From Flavonifractor sp052065355 (lineage in GTDB: Bacteria > Bacillota > Clostridia > Oscillospirales > Oscillospiraceae): a stretch of 64,000 nucleotides of DNA. Below the pieces are notes generated by a model. It ran no database searches and was not told the origin of the DNA. It saw nothing but the letters and a program-made list of their open reading frames with translations. The translations under genes were made by a program, and so were the position numbers. Of this stretch, positions 40,064 to 48,498 are shown piece after piece; the stretch's first letter is position 1; each line of letters begins with the position of its first letter. The DNA lies in assembly GCF_052065355.1 (NCBI RefSeq), contig NZ_JBQHUF010000011.1:1-64000 (forward strand), in the 5' to 3' direction.

Positions 40064-42022
40064 TTACTCCTCGTTTTCACCCTCGGCCTCGTCAGCCTCG
40101 TCGGCACCCTGGCCCTCCAGCAGAGCACGGATGGACAGGGAGACCTTCTCCTTGTCGTAGTCGATGTCGATGATCTTCACATCCACCATCTGACCCTCGC
40201 TGAGCACATCGCCGGGCTTGTCGATGCGGTGATCGGCAATCTGGGAGATGTGGATCAGGCCGTCCACACCGGGAACGATCTCGGCAAAGGCGCCGAAGGT
40301 CATCAGCTTTACCACGCGGACATTGGCCACGTCACCGGGCTGATACTTGCCGGTGAACACCTCCCAGGGGTTCTGGGAGCGGTCCTTCATGCCCAGGGAG
40401 ATCTTCTTCTTCTCCTTGTCGAAGGAGATGACATACACCTCAACGGTGTCGCCCACGGAGACGACCTCGGAGGGGTGCTTGATGCGGGACCAGGACAGCT
40501 CGGAGATGTGGACCATGCCGTCCACGCCGCCGATGTCCACAAAGGCGCCGTAAGAGGTCAGGCTCTTTACGGTGCCGGTGTAGCGCTTGCCTTCCTCGAT
40601 GTTCTCCCACACCTCGGCAGCCTTAGCGGCGCGCTCCTCGGCCTCAACGGCGCGGATGGAGCCCACCACGCGCTTGCGGGCGCGGTTGACCTCGGTGATG
40701 CGCAGGCGCACCTTCTGCTTAACCAGCTGGCTCATGGGAGTATCCCGGGGCAGACCGGTCTGAGAAGCGGGCACGAAAACGCGCACGCCCTTGATGGACA
40801 CGACCACGCCGCCCTTGTTCTCCTCGGTGACCACGCCCTCGACAGTGGTGTGATCCTCCTTGGCCTGCTCCACGTCTTCCCAGCTCTTGACAGTGTCAAG
40901 GCGCTTCTTGGAAAGGGTGACAACACCCTCCTGGTCGTTCACGCGCATGACATAAGTCTCGATCTCATCGCCCACTTTTACCAGATCCTCGACCTTAACC
41001 GTAGGGTCGTCGGTCAGTTCGGACACCGGTATGTAACCGGCGTGCTTGGTGCCGAGATCCACATAGATCTCAGTAGGCGTAATTCCAGTGACAACGCCCG
41101 TAACCTTCTCCCCTGTATTTAAAGTCTTGATCGATTTCTCCAGCATTTCAGCGAAGGATTCCTCGATCTCAATGTTTTCGTCGCTCATTTTGTCATAGAC
41201 CTCCTTTATAATCCACTCAGGCGTGGACGCGCCCGCAGTGATTCCAATAGAAGCCTTCCGACACAGGGTGGAAGGTTCCAGCTCTGCCGCCCGTTCGATC
41301 CAAACGACCTTGGGACAGAGTGCCGCGCACAATTCCGCCAGACGTTTGGTGTTGGAACTTTCCCGCCCTCCAATGACGACCATAACATCGGAACGGGAGG
41401 CAAGTGCCTGCGCCTCAGACTGCCGTTTATACGTAGCATTACATATTGTATCAAAAATTTTTAAGTTTGTACACTCTTTTTTTGCTTTTTCTACGCACTT
41501 ATCCCAAATTGCCCGTGTGGAGGTGGTTTGGGACACCATAGTAACCGGCTGAGAGCGGTGTGTTTCGTCCTCGTCCAGCCATTCAGACAGAGCGTCCGCC
41601 CCTTCAAATACCAGGGGCTTGGCACACCAGCCGGCAATGGCCGCCACCTCCGGATGGGTCGGCATGCCGATGATGACCACCTGCCTGCCGTCCGCTTCCG
41701 CCTGGGAAACGATCTGATGGATCCTGGAAACATTAGGACAGGTCGTATCCACCAGCTGGCAGCCCCGCTTTTCCAGGGCATCGTAGGCCGCCTTTCCCTC
41801 TCCATGGGATCGTATGATAACAGTGGCACCGGGCTGCGCCTCTTCCGGGGTCTGGATCAGGCCGATTTCCCGTTCCCTCAGATAGTCAATCACACTGCTG
41901 TTATGGATGATAGGGCCCAGCATGACACAAGGGCCGCCCTCGCCCGCCGCCTGCTCCGCCATATGGACCGCCCGACGGACTCCATAACAGAAGCCGGCCG
42001 ATTTGGCAAGTTCCAGCTTCAT
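40064..42022 (-). CDS. ispH: IspH (HMBDP reductase) fused to a four-domain ribosomal protein S1
   Basis: A 652-aa fusion. Residues 1-280 are IspH, the last MEP enzyme, making IPP and DMAPP; the [4Fe-4S] Cys are at GFCYGV, DTTCPNVSRIHQ and DTICNATYKRQ, with SSNTKRL and the Glu-containing catalytic region present. From about residue 305 four S1 RNA-binding domains follow (starting GEKVTGVVTG, TTVEGVVTEE, GKRYTGTVKS and GDVANVRVVK), then an acidic tail. Such fusions are known in Clostridia. Met at the junction (41188) is preceded by AAGGAGGT, and an AT-rich patch with a promoter-like sequence lies inside the IspH part. Overlaps plsC by 4 bases. Confidence 0.95.
   Translation of the reverse strand: MKLELAKSAGFCYGVRRAVHMAEQAAGEGGPCVMLGPIIHNSSVIDYLREREIGLIQTPEEAQPGATVIIRSHGEGKAAYDALEKRGCQLVDTTCPNVSRIHQIVSQAEADGRQVVIIGMPTHPEVAAIAGWCAKPLVFEGADALSEWLDEDETHRSQPVTMVSQTTSTRAIWDKCVEKAKKECTNLKIFDTICNATYKRQSEAQALASRSDVMVVIGGRESSNTKRLAELCAALCPKVVWIERAAELEPSTLCRKASIGITAGASTPEWIIKEVYDKMSDENIEIEESFAEMLEKSIKTLNTGEKVTGVVTGITPTEIYVDLGTKHAGYIPVSELTDDPTVKVEDLVKVGDEIETYVMRVNDQEGVVTLSKKRLDTVKSWEDVEQAKEDHTTVEGVVTEENKGGVVVSIKGVRVFVPASQTGLPRDTPMSQLVKQKVRLRITEVNRARKRVVGSIRAVEAEERAAKAAEVWENIEEGKRYTGTVKSLTSYGAFVDIGGVDGMVHISELSWSRIKHPSEVVSVGDTVEVYVISFDKEKKKISLGMKDRSQNPWEVFTGKYQPGDVANVRVVKLMTFGAFAEIVPGVDGLIHISQIADHRIDKPGDVLSEGQMVDVKIIDIDYDKEKVSLSIRALLEGQGADEADEAEGENEE
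41445..41473 (-). promoter_or_regulatory. promoter-like sequence inside ispH
   Basis: Minus strand TGTACA (complement of 41468-41473), 17 bases, TACAAT (complement of 41445-41450), within an AT-rich patch of about 80 bases in an otherwise GC-rich gene. It would drive the S1 half. It may only reflect local codon choice. Confidence 0.4.
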
Positions 42023-42615
42023 CGGCCTGCCTGAGGCTGCAAAGCCTCAATCCGTGTCATTACCTCGTCTGCGATAGCCCGGTATTCCTCGGGCGTAGCC
42101 CGCTTCCCTGCCACCACCGGGTGATAGGGTTCGCCTATGACTACCTGATTCCAGCGGAACCAGCGCTTTTCAGCCGGAAGATAAATGGGTACAATGGGCA
42201 CACCGGTACGTACCGCCAGCATAGCTGCACCGGTCTTGGCATCTCCCATGTCCCCATCCTGATGGCGGGTACCTTCCGGGAAGATCAGGAGCAGTTCCCC
42301 ATTCTTCAGATACTTCATGGCGGTCTTAATGGCACCGATATCCGCCTGGCCCCGCTTAACGCCAAAAATACCGCCGTATTTCAGGATCAAGCCGATAACG
42401 GGCCAGTGCATGACCTCCTCCTTGGCCATCACATGGATCTGATGCCGCAGGCCCAGCGCATAGGCTATAAAGAGGGGATCACTCATTCGGGTATGATTGG
42501 CGCACAGCAAAGCGCCGCCCTCGGGAAAGTTTTTCTTATTGATACATTTAGTAGGCTTGAAAATGCGAAATACCGGCCAAAGGACCAGGTACGCCAGGAA
42601 ATAAATGATATTCAT
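42019..42615 (-). CDS. plsC: 1-acyl-glycerol-3-phosphate acyltransferase
   Basis: Adds the second acyl chain in phosphatidate synthesis at the membrane. It is 198 aa, with an N-terminal hydrophobic anchor (about 3-20), the NHTRMSD (HxxxxD) catalytic motif near residue 40, GIFGVKRG, and FPEGTRHQDG. It overlaps cmk and ispH by four bases on each side, a compact operon of precursor and lipid genes. Confidence 0.92.
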   Translation of the reverse strand: MNIIYFLAYLVLWPVFRIFKPTKCINKKNFPEGGALLCANHTRMSDPLFIAYALGLRHQIHVMAKEEVMHWPVIGLILKYGGIFGVKRGQADIGAIKTAMKYLKNGELLLIFPEGTRHQDGDMGDAKTGAAMLAVRTGVPIVPIYLPAEKRWFRWNQVVIGEPYHPVVAGKRATPEEYRAIADEVMTRIEALQPQAGR

Positions 42616-43292
42616 GCTTGCAGATGCTCCTTCACGATATGCATCAGGAGCTCCAGACTCTGCTCCAGATCCTTTTCCGTTGTATCGGCCAGCACCGCGT
42701 CCTCCGCTTGGCGCAGCGGAGCTGCCGCGCGGCTGGTATCCCGCTCATCCCGCTCCAGCACATCATGGAGCACGGTTTCAAACGCGGTCTCCTGGCCCCG
42801 TTCCTTCAGCTCCAGCCAGCGGCGGCGAGCCCGTGCTTCCGGTGCAGCGGTGAGAAAGATCTTCACATCCGCGTCAGGCAGAACCACAGTGCCGATATCC
42901 CGGCCATCCATAACCACATCGTGCTCCTCCGCCAGACCGCGCTGCTGCTCCAGCAGGAAGGCCCGAACCTCCGGGATAGCCGAAACACCAGAGGCGTATG
43001 CAGAAATCTCGTGGCGCCGAATCTCTGCCGTCACGTCCTCACCGTTGAGGTACATGTGCTGCAGGCCGTCCTCCCCATAGGCCAGACGAATCTGGATATC
43101 CTGCAGCAGCGGAATCACCGCCGCCGGGTCTGACGGATCCGCCCCGGTCCGGAAGGCTTGCAGACCTACCGTACGGTAAATGGCGCCCGTATCTACATAT
43201 AAATAACCCAATGCCTCCGCCAGACGTTTGGCCAGGGTAGACTTGCCAGCCCCGGACGGCCCGTCGATGGCAACGCTTCTGTGCTGCTTCAT
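42612..43292 (-). CDS. cmk: cytidylate kinase
   Basis: Phosphorylates CMP and dCMP. It is 226 aa with P-loop IDGPSGAGKSTLAKRLAE at the N-terminus, YVDTGAIYRTV, MDGRDIGTVVLPDADVKIFL and RARRRWLE. The start at 43292 has AAGGAG 9 bases upstream and overlaps the flavoprotein stop by four bases; a much longer frame to 43547 runs backwards through that gene and is a shadow. In Bacillus cmk neighbours an S1-like gene (ypfD); here the S1 domains are fused to IspH two genes on. Confidence 0.95.
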   Translation of the reverse strand: MKQHRSVAIDGPSGAGKSTLAKRLAEALGYLYVDTGAIYRTVGLQAFRTGADPSDPAAVIPLLQDIQIRLAYGEDGLQHMYLNGEDVTAEIRRHEISAYASGVSAIPEVRAFLLEQQRGLAEEHDVVMDGRDIGTVVLPDADVKIFLTAAPEARARRRWLELKERGQETAFETVLHDVLERDERDTSRAAAPLRQAEDAVLADTTEKDLEQSLELLMHIVKEHLQA

Positions 43293-44548
43293 GACAGCTC
43301 CACTCCTTCTTCTTCCAACACCAGTTCCGCCGCGCCATGTCCTGCCGCCCGGCCGGTGGACCAGGCAATCTGCAGGTTGAAGCCTCCGGTATAGGCATCC
43401 ACGTCCAGCACCTCGCCGGCAAAGAAAACACCCCGGACCTTCTTGGATTCCATGGTGGTTGGATTGATCTCTGAGACCTTGACGCCGCCGGAGGTGACGA
43501 TGGCCTCCTCCACCGGTCTGGGACCGGCGATATCGATCCGGATACATTTCAGCGTCTCCAGCAGCCTGCGCCGCTGAGGACGTGTAACGGAATTTGCCTT
43601 CACATCTCCCGGGATGCCGGTCAGGTCCAGCAAAACAGGTACCATCAGCCGGGGGACCAGGCCCTCCAGCACATGCTGAAAGTTCCGATTGGCGTTCTCC
43701 TCCAGATCCCGCAGAAGCCGTTTGTCCAGCTTTTCCTCGTCCAGTGCCGGTTTCAGGTCCAGCAGGATGGAATAGTGCTCCTTCTCATAGTCCCGCATAT
43801 GGGCGGAGGCTGTGAGGATCAGAGGCCCGGACAAGCCGAAATGGGTGAACAGCAGTTCACCCTGTTCGGCAAAAATCGTCTTCTTTTTTTCCGTCCGTAC
43901 CCGGATCGCTACATTTTTCAGGCTCAGGCCCTGCATCTGGGCGCAAAAAGGCTGCTCCGCCACCAACGGCACTAGAGAAGCCTTCGGAGGAAGCACCGTA
44001 TGTCCCAGCGTCCGAGCCAGCGTATAGCCATCACCAGTGGAGCCGGTCAGCGGGTAGGACACGCCGCCGGTAGCCACCACCGCGGCACGGCAGGGATAAA
44101 AGCCGTGCTCGCCCTCCACCCCCTGCATCGTCTCTCCATCCAGACGCAGAGCACTGGCCCGGTCCTGCACAATGGACACCCGTGCCCGGCGAAGCGCCAG
44201 CAGCAGTGCATCGATGATATCCGCCGCATGATCGGACTGAGGAAACACCCGGTTTCCCCGCTCGGTCTTCAGCGGTACGCCCCGCTCCTCAAAAAAGCGC
44301 TTCACCTGCTCCGGCGGGAATCGGGTCACCGCGCTGGTGAGAAAGCGGCTGTTGTGGGGCACGTTCTGCAAAACTTCCGCCGCCGTACAGTCGTTGGTCA
44401 CGTTGCAGCGCCCTTTACCCGTGATGTACAGCTTGCGCCCCAGCTTCGGGTTACGCTCCAGAAGGGTCACGGACGCACCCTTTTCCGCAGCAGCCAGCGC
44501 GGCCATACATCCAGCCGCACCGCCGCCGATCACGATCACATCACTCAA
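43289..44548 (-). CDS. HI0933/BaiN-like NAD(P)/FAD-dependent oxidoreductase
   Basis: A 419-aa flavoprotein of the HI0933/YtfP family. VIVIGGGAAGCMAALAAAE is the FAD dinucleotide fold, GRKLYITGKGRCNVTN is the family hallmark, and the C-terminal VFFAGEVLDVDAYTGGFNLQ closes the FAD site. The substrate is unknown; relatives include BaiN-annotated bile-acid enzymes, but that name should not be taken as a function here. The start is TTG at 44548, overlapping the RpiR-type gene by four bases (TTGA). Confidence 0.85.
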   Translation of the reverse strand: MSDVIVIGGGAAGCMAALAAAEKGASVTLLERNPKLGRKLYITGKGRCNVTNDCTAAEVLQNVPHNSRFLTSAVTRFPPEQVKRFFEERGVPLKTERGNRVFPQSDHAADIIDALLLALRRARVSIVQDRASALRLDGETMQGVEGEHGFYPCRAAVVATGGVSYPLTGSTGDGYTLARTLGHTVLPPKASLVPLVAEQPFCAQMQGLSLKNVAIRVRTEKKKTIFAEQGELLFTHFGLSGPLILTASAHMRDYEKEHYSILLDLKPALDEEKLDKRLLRDLEENANRNFQHVLEGLVPRLMVPVLLDLTGIPGDVKANSVTRPQRRRLLETLKCIRIDIAGPRPVEEAIVTSGGVKVSEINPTTMESKKVRGVFFAGEVLDVDAYTGGFNLQIAWSTGRAAGHGAAELVLEEEGVELS

Positions 44549-45414
44549 CGGCTCGCTTCCACCTTTTCATAGACGTCATATTCATCCCAGATCCGCTCCA
44601 GGTCCGCAAAGGTCTTGGACAGATCCTCATTCTTCTTACGGCCGATGGAGACGATCAGCGCGTTGATCAGGCTGAGGGGCGCCACCAGGGAGTCCACGAA
44701 AGAAGCCATATCGCTTTTTGCCAGCAGCCGGTGGGTGGAGTACTGCACCAGCGGCGAAGTCTCGCTGTCGGTCAGTGCAATGGCGGTGGCCCCACGATCA
44801 TGGGCAAACTGCATGGCAGACACCGTCCGCCGGGAATACCGGGGGAAGCTGATGCCGATGACCACGTCGCCCGGCCCGATACGCAGCAGCTGCTCAAACA
44901 CCTCGCTGATGGAGGTAGTATGGACAATGGTGACATGGTCGAAGATCAGGTTAAAATAAAAGCCCAGAAAGCTGGCCAATGCGGCAGCCGAACGGACGCC
45001 CAGAATATAGATGCGCTTGGCGTTGACGATGGCATCCACCGCCTGGGCAAACTCCTCCCTGTCCGTCTCTTCCATAGTCATATGGATCTTTTCGATATCC
45101 GACTGCATTACCATGGACAGGATATCGTGGTCTCCGATTCGGTCGTTGGAGACCTCAATACGCTGAATGGAAGTGAGCTTACTGCGAATCATCTCCTGCA
45201 GAGCCTTCTGCATGGCGGGGTATCCGTCATACCCCAGTTCAGCGGCAAAGCGGACCACAGTGGATTCGCTGACCTTAACGGTCTTTCCCAATTTGCTGGC
45301 CGTCATAAAGGCAGCCTTATCATAGGACTCCAGAATAAAGTTTGCAATGAGCTTTTGTCCCTTGGAAAAGGTGCCCATATTACTCTGGATCACTGACAAA
45401 ATATCCTTGGACAT
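44545..45414 (-). CDS. MurR/RpiR-family transcriptional regulator
   Basis: 289 aa: an N-terminal HTH_6 domain (about 1-77) with VSESTVVRFAAELGYDGYP and a C-terminal SIS domain (about 110-250) with IYILGVRSAAALASFL and GDVVIGISFPRYSRRT. SIS domains of this family bind sugar phosphates, often amino sugars. It heads the operon rpiR / flavoprotein / cmk / plsC / ispH-S1, all overlapping by four bases, so it may set operon output, although a link between sugar phosphate and these genes is not obvious. GGGAGG lies before the ATG. Confidence 0.88.
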   Translation of the reverse strand: MSKDILSVIQSNMGTFSKGQKLIANFILESYDKAAFMTASKLGKTVKVSESTVVRFAAELGYDGYPAMQKALQEMIRSKLTSIQRIEVSNDRIGDHDILSMVMQSDIEKIHMTMEETDREEFAQAVDAIVNAKRIYILGVRSAAALASFLGFYFNLIFDHVTIVHTTSISEVFEQLLRIGPGDVVIGISFPRYSRRTVSAMQFAHDRGATAIALTDSETSPLVQYSTHRLLAKSDMASFVDSLVAPLSLINALIVSIGRKKNEDLSKTFADLERIWDEYDVYEKVEASR

Positions 45415-45504
45415 GACACAACCTCCCGGGCCCCGGTCTCTCTTCTCCGGCGGGCATTTTCCTATAAACGCATCCTGACAGATGCGAAACTTTCAGCTTG
45501 TATT

Positions 45505-45533
45505 ATGATACCGGGAATCCGGCAGAAAAGCAA
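45505..45533 (-). promoter_or_regulatory. promoter for the rpiR-to-ispH operon
   Basis: Minus strand TTGCTT (complement of 45528-45533), 17 bases, TATCAT (complement of 45505-45510), about 91 bases upstream of the ATG. An interrupted inverted repeat, TTTGCA (45540-45545) and TGCAAA (45563-45568), lies just upstream and could bind the regulator. Confidence 0.5.
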
Positions 45534-45568
45534 TCCTTTTTTGCAAGTAAATATGATTTTCCTGCAAA

Positions 45569-46282
45569 TCACAATTCCGTTTTTGACGGATCTTCCAGCA
45601 GCTGGGAGAGTTCCGCCTTAGTCAGATGCCGCCAGCATCCCACCTTCAGATCGCCCAGTGTCAGGCAGCCCTCTCTCACCCGCCGCAGCCGGCGCACCTT
45701 CAAGCCAGCCGCTGCGCACATCCGCCGCACCTGGCGGTTACGCCCCTCATGAATAGTCACCGAGAGCGTATCTGCTCCCAGCACCTCCACCTTGGCGGGG
45801 TGGAGTGGAACACCGTCCAGAGAAAGCGGTCCCCGAAGGATGGGCAGAGCATGCTCCACGTCGCCTTCCACCCAGACGTGATACTCCTTCTCCACCTCAT
45901 GGCTGGGATGAAGCAGGTTTTGCGTCAGAGCGCCGTCATCCGTCAGAATGAGCAGCCCCTCTGAATCCAGGTCCAGCCGTCCTACCGGCCACACCCGGGC
46001 ACCGCAGCCCGACACCAGCTGAGCTACCGTTCTGCGCCCCTTCTCATCGGAGAGGGTGGTCACATATCCCCTGGGTTTATTCAGCATCAGATAAGTACGC
46101 CGGTCCAGTCCGGGCAGCGGCTTGCCATCCACCCGGATGTCGTCTCGCTCCGGGTCGGCCCGGTCCCCCACTCTGGCAGGACGCCCATTGACCGTGATTC
46201 GCCCGGCTTCCAGATAGGTCTCCGCGGCCCGCCGGGAGGCTACGCCCCGGGCAGACAGGATCTTTTGCAGACGTTCTTCCAT
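45569..46282 (-). CDS. rluB: 23S rRNA pseudouridine synthase, RluB/RsuA family
   Basis: 237 aa: an N-terminal S4 RNA-binding domain (ILSARGVASRRAAETYLEAG), then the synthase domain with VGRLDLDSEGLLILTDDG containing the catalytic Asp, and EGRNRQVRRMCAAAGLKVRRL. RluB modifies U2605 of 23S rRNA in Bacillus; a related rRNA site is likely here. It follows dacF after a strong terminator, as part of the scpA-scpB...rluB neighbourhood known in Firmicutes. Confidence 0.92.
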   Translation of the reverse strand: MEERLQKILSARGVASRRAAETYLEAGRITVNGRPARVGDRADPERDDIRVDGKPLPGLDRRTYLMLNKPRGYVTTLSDEKGRRTVAQLVSGCGARVWPVGRLDLDSEGLLILTDDGALTQNLLHPSHEVEKEYHVWVEGDVEHALPILRGPLSLDGVPLHPAKVEVLGADTLSVTIHEGRNRQVRRMCAAAGLKVRRLRRVREGCLTLGDLKVGCWRHLTKAELSQLLEDPSKTEL

Positions 46283-46301
46283 CTTTTCCCTCTCCCGCAG
46301 G

Positions 46302-46332
46302 AAAGGTCTGCCGCACCCCGCGGCAGACCTTT
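46302..46332 (-). terminator. 13-bp stem-loop after the D-Ala-D-Ala carboxypeptidase gene
   Basis: AAAGGTCTGCCGC (46302-46314) pairs perfectly with 46320-46332 around ACCCC, 12 bases past the stop. The minus strand leaves the stem with UUUCC, a short U-run. Confidence 0.75.
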
Positions 46333-46344
46333 GCTACCTTAGAT

Positions 46345-47442
46345 TTATTTCTTATGGGACCCGATCCCGAAGAGCCGGCTCAGCCAGCCCTCCGGCGCCC
46401 GGTCATCCGAGGCTCCGGTCTGATAGTACAGCGGCACCCGCAGCACGACTTCCGTACCCAGGCTGATTACCAGCTCGCCCGCCTCCCCGCCGGCGGCCAC
46501 CGGGGCTTCCGTCCTCTCCGGCAGAGAGACCTCCACAGACAGGCTCTCACCCTCCGCCAGCGGATAAAACACGTCCGTTCCTGTTCCGACGGAAACGAAC
46601 CGGCCCAGGCTGCCTTCACAGGGAATGAGCCAGCGCTGGTCCCCGCCTACCGCCAACGTTCTGGGATAGGCGGAAAAGCCATAGTCAAACAGGGCAGCGT
46701 GATCCGCCCAGTCGTTGGGATCGTTCAGCGTCACGGCGATCAGCTCCTGCCCGTCCCGCTGGGCACTGGACACCAAGGTGCGGCCTGCCTCGTCGGTATA
46801 GCCGGTCTTCAGGCCGGTACAGCCCTCGTACCGCCACAGCAGCTTATTGTGGTTGGCCAGATAGCGTTCAGCGATGGTGATGGTCCTGGTACCCGCGATT
46901 CGCCGTAGAGTCTCCTGCTCCAGTACGGCCCGGGCCAGCAGCGCCATATCCCGGGCGGTAGAGTAATGCTCGGGATCGTCCAGGCCGTTGGGGTTGGCGA
47001 AGTGGGTGTTGGTCATGCCCAGCTTGGCCGCCGTCTCGTTCATCCGGGCTACGAAGTCCTCTACCGTCTCACAGCAGCTGCCCGCAATGGCCAGCGCTGC
47101 GTCGTTTCCAGAGGAGAGCAGCAAGCCGTACAACAGCGCCTCCATGGTCAACTTCTCCCCCGGTTTCAGGTACATGGAGGAGCCCTCTGCGCCGGTCCAC
47201 TCCTGCCGCACTGTCACTTCAGTTGACAGATCCGGGCACAGCTCCACCGCCACCAGCGCCGTCATCAGCTTGGTAATGCTGGCAATGGGACGCTGTTGGT
47301 CTGCGTTATGGGCATAGAGCACCCGTCCGCTCTCACTGTCCATCAGAATGGCGGCGGAAGCAGAGGTACTCACTGTCTCCACCGCCATAGCGGGGACAGT
47401 CAGAAGGATCATAGTCAGAAAAAGGGCGGTCACACGTCTCAA
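46345..47442 (-). CDS. dacF: D-alanyl-D-alanine carboxypeptidase (penicillin-binding protein 5 family)
   Basis: Trims the terminal D-Ala of peptidoglycan stem peptides. It is 365 aa with a signal peptide (about 1-20, ending AMA), active-site SITKLMT (SxxK, about residue 55), SSGNDAA (SxN) and LKTGYTDEAG (KTG). A C-terminal beta domain follows; the end, LSRLFGIGSHKK, is amphipathic and basic, as in membrane-attached members. The start is TTG at 47442 behind GAGGTGAT. The symbol reflects the neighbourhood (with gerW and scpAB); a vegetative DacA-like role is also possible. Confidence 0.85.
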   Translation of the reverse strand: MRRVTALFLTMILLTVPAMAVETVSTSASAAILMDSESGRVLYAHNADQQRPIASITKLMTALVAVELCPDLSTEVTVRQEWTGAEGSSMYLKPGEKLTMEALLYGLLLSSGNDAALAIAGSCCETVEDFVARMNETAAKLGMTNTHFANPNGLDDPEHYSTARDMALLARAVLEQETLRRIAGTRTITIAERYLANHNKLLWRYEGCTGLKTGYTDEAGRTLVSSAQRDGQELIAVTLNDPNDWADHAALFDYGFSAYPRTLAVGGDQRWLIPCEGSLGRFVSVGTGTDVFYPLAEGESLSVEVSLPERTEAPVAAGGEAGELVISLGTEVVLRVPLYYQTGASDDRAPEGWLSRLFGIGSHKK

Positions 47443-47479
47443 GCAGCATCACCTCATATCAATGCTGCCAGTATGCCCC

Positions 47480-47893
47480 TTAAAAAGCGGTGTTATCCCC
47501 CGCCTTTTTCTCCTGCTGCTTCTCTACGAAGCCTGTGACCTTATCAATGACTTCTGGCACCATCTCCACCACACGGTCCACCGTGTTGCAGGGAGGCGCC
47601 GCCACAGGCATCAGCTTGACCGTGTCACCCTTGATGATGAGGAACGCCACAGGGGACAGGTTCATGCCCGCGCCGCTGCCGCCGCCGAAAGAGTTGTCGC
47701 CCTCCGGCTTCTGGTTTTTGGATACGAAGTCACTGCCGCCGGAGGCAAAGCCAACCGTCAGCTTGGAGATGGGGATGATGGTGACCTCGCCAGCGTTGAT
47801 AGGCTGACCAATGATGGTGTTCACGTCCGCGATCTCCCGGATTTTCTGCATGGTAGTAGTCATCAGATCTCCGATAGGATGCTGCTTTTCCAT
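47480..47893 (-). CDS. gerW: GerW/YtfJ-family sporulation protein
   Basis: 137 aa, starting MEKQHPIGDLMTTTMQKIRE, the family N-terminus, then GQPINAGEVTIIPISKLTVG, a Gly/Ser-rich loop FGGGSGAG, and a C-terminal NTVDRVVEMVPEVIDK. In Bacillus YtfJ/GerW is made in the forespore and affects germination. The start at 47893 is behind AGAGGCGG; the longer frame runs into the next gene. It directly follows the DUF2953 gene, another Bacillus pairing (ytfI-ytfJ). Confidence 0.9.
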   Translation of the reverse strand: MEKQHPIGDLMTTTMQKIREIADVNTIIGQPINAGEVTIIPISKLTVGFASGGSDFVSKNQKPEGDNSFGGGSGAGMNLSPVAFLIIKGDTVKLMPVAAPPCNTVDRVVEMVPEVIDKVTGFVEKQQEKKAGDNTAF

Positions 47894-47895
47894 AT

Positions 47896-48498
47896 TCAAA
47901 CCGCCTCTTTCTGTACTGTATCTGTCTGCTTTTTCCGTTCCGTTCCCAGCGCCTGGGGCAACCTGGGAGCCAGCCATATGGCCAAAACCACCGTCTGTCC
48001 GATGGTAAGGGTGGCCGCCGCGTCCAGGCTGGCGGTGGGCCGAGTGGCTTCAAAATCCACCCGGGTGCGGATCCGTCTGTCCCGCACATTAAAATTCTGC
48101 TCCACCAGCGGCCAAATCATACCTACAGCCGCATTGACTCCGCCAAACGCCAGCGCTGCACTGGCAGGGTCAGAGGCTGCGGCGGTCACATTCAGATAGA
48201 TCCGATCCAAACGTACCTTCCGCTTCAGTCTGCCCGCAGCCTCCGCGATCAGAGGCAGTCCACGGCGGATCTGCCCCAGCACATCACGTTTGCCCTCTTC
48301 CGCAGCGGCGGTCTTTGGTTCCTTCTTTTTTTTCGACTGCTTTTTCTCCTTACGGGGCAGCAGTGTCATCCGGACCGGCCCCAGCTTCAGCCGGAGCGTC
48401 AGACCGGACGGCACATAGATCACCTGGATGCCGATCCGGATCAGGCTGATCAGTACCAGCACCACTGCGATCAGCGCCAGGATAAGCAGCACCTTCAT
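47896..48498 (-). CDS. DUF2953 membrane-anchored protein (YtfI-like)
   Basis: 200 aa: an N-terminal transmembrane segment (VLLILALIAVVLVLISLIRIG, split over residues 3-23), a Lys-rich stretch (about 55-68), and a C-terminal alpha/beta domain of the DUF2953 family with ALAFGGVNAAVG. Function unknown; usually encoded before gerW/ytfJ in spore formers. The start at 48498 overlaps the scpB stop by four bases. Confidence 0.78.
   Translation of the reverse strand: MKVLLILALIAVVLVLISLIRIGIQVIYVPSGLTLRLKLGPVRMTLLPRKEKKQSKKKKEPKTAAAEEGKRDVLGQIRRGLPLIAEAAGRLKRKVRLDRIYLNVTAAASDPASAALAFGGVNAAVGMIWPLVEQNFNVRDRRIRTRVDFEATRPTASLDAAATLTIGQTVVLAIWLAPRLPQALGTERKKQTDTVQKEAV

Noticed and set aside
42612..43547. 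Long version of cmk beginning at 43547
   Set aside because: The extra 85 residues run through the flavoprotein gene in another frame and are Arg/Gly-rich; the ATG at 43292 has an SD and the conserved P-loop start.
43289..44548. Naming the flavoprotein baiN (bile-acid dehydroxylation)
   Set aside because: The HI0933 family is broad and this copy lies in a cmk-plsC operon with no other bile-acid gene; only the family level is supported.
45535..45570. Intrinsic terminator after rluB
   Set aside because: The AT-rich inverted repeat is interrupted and the minus strand continues with As, not Us; noted instead as a possible operator near the rpiR-like promoter.
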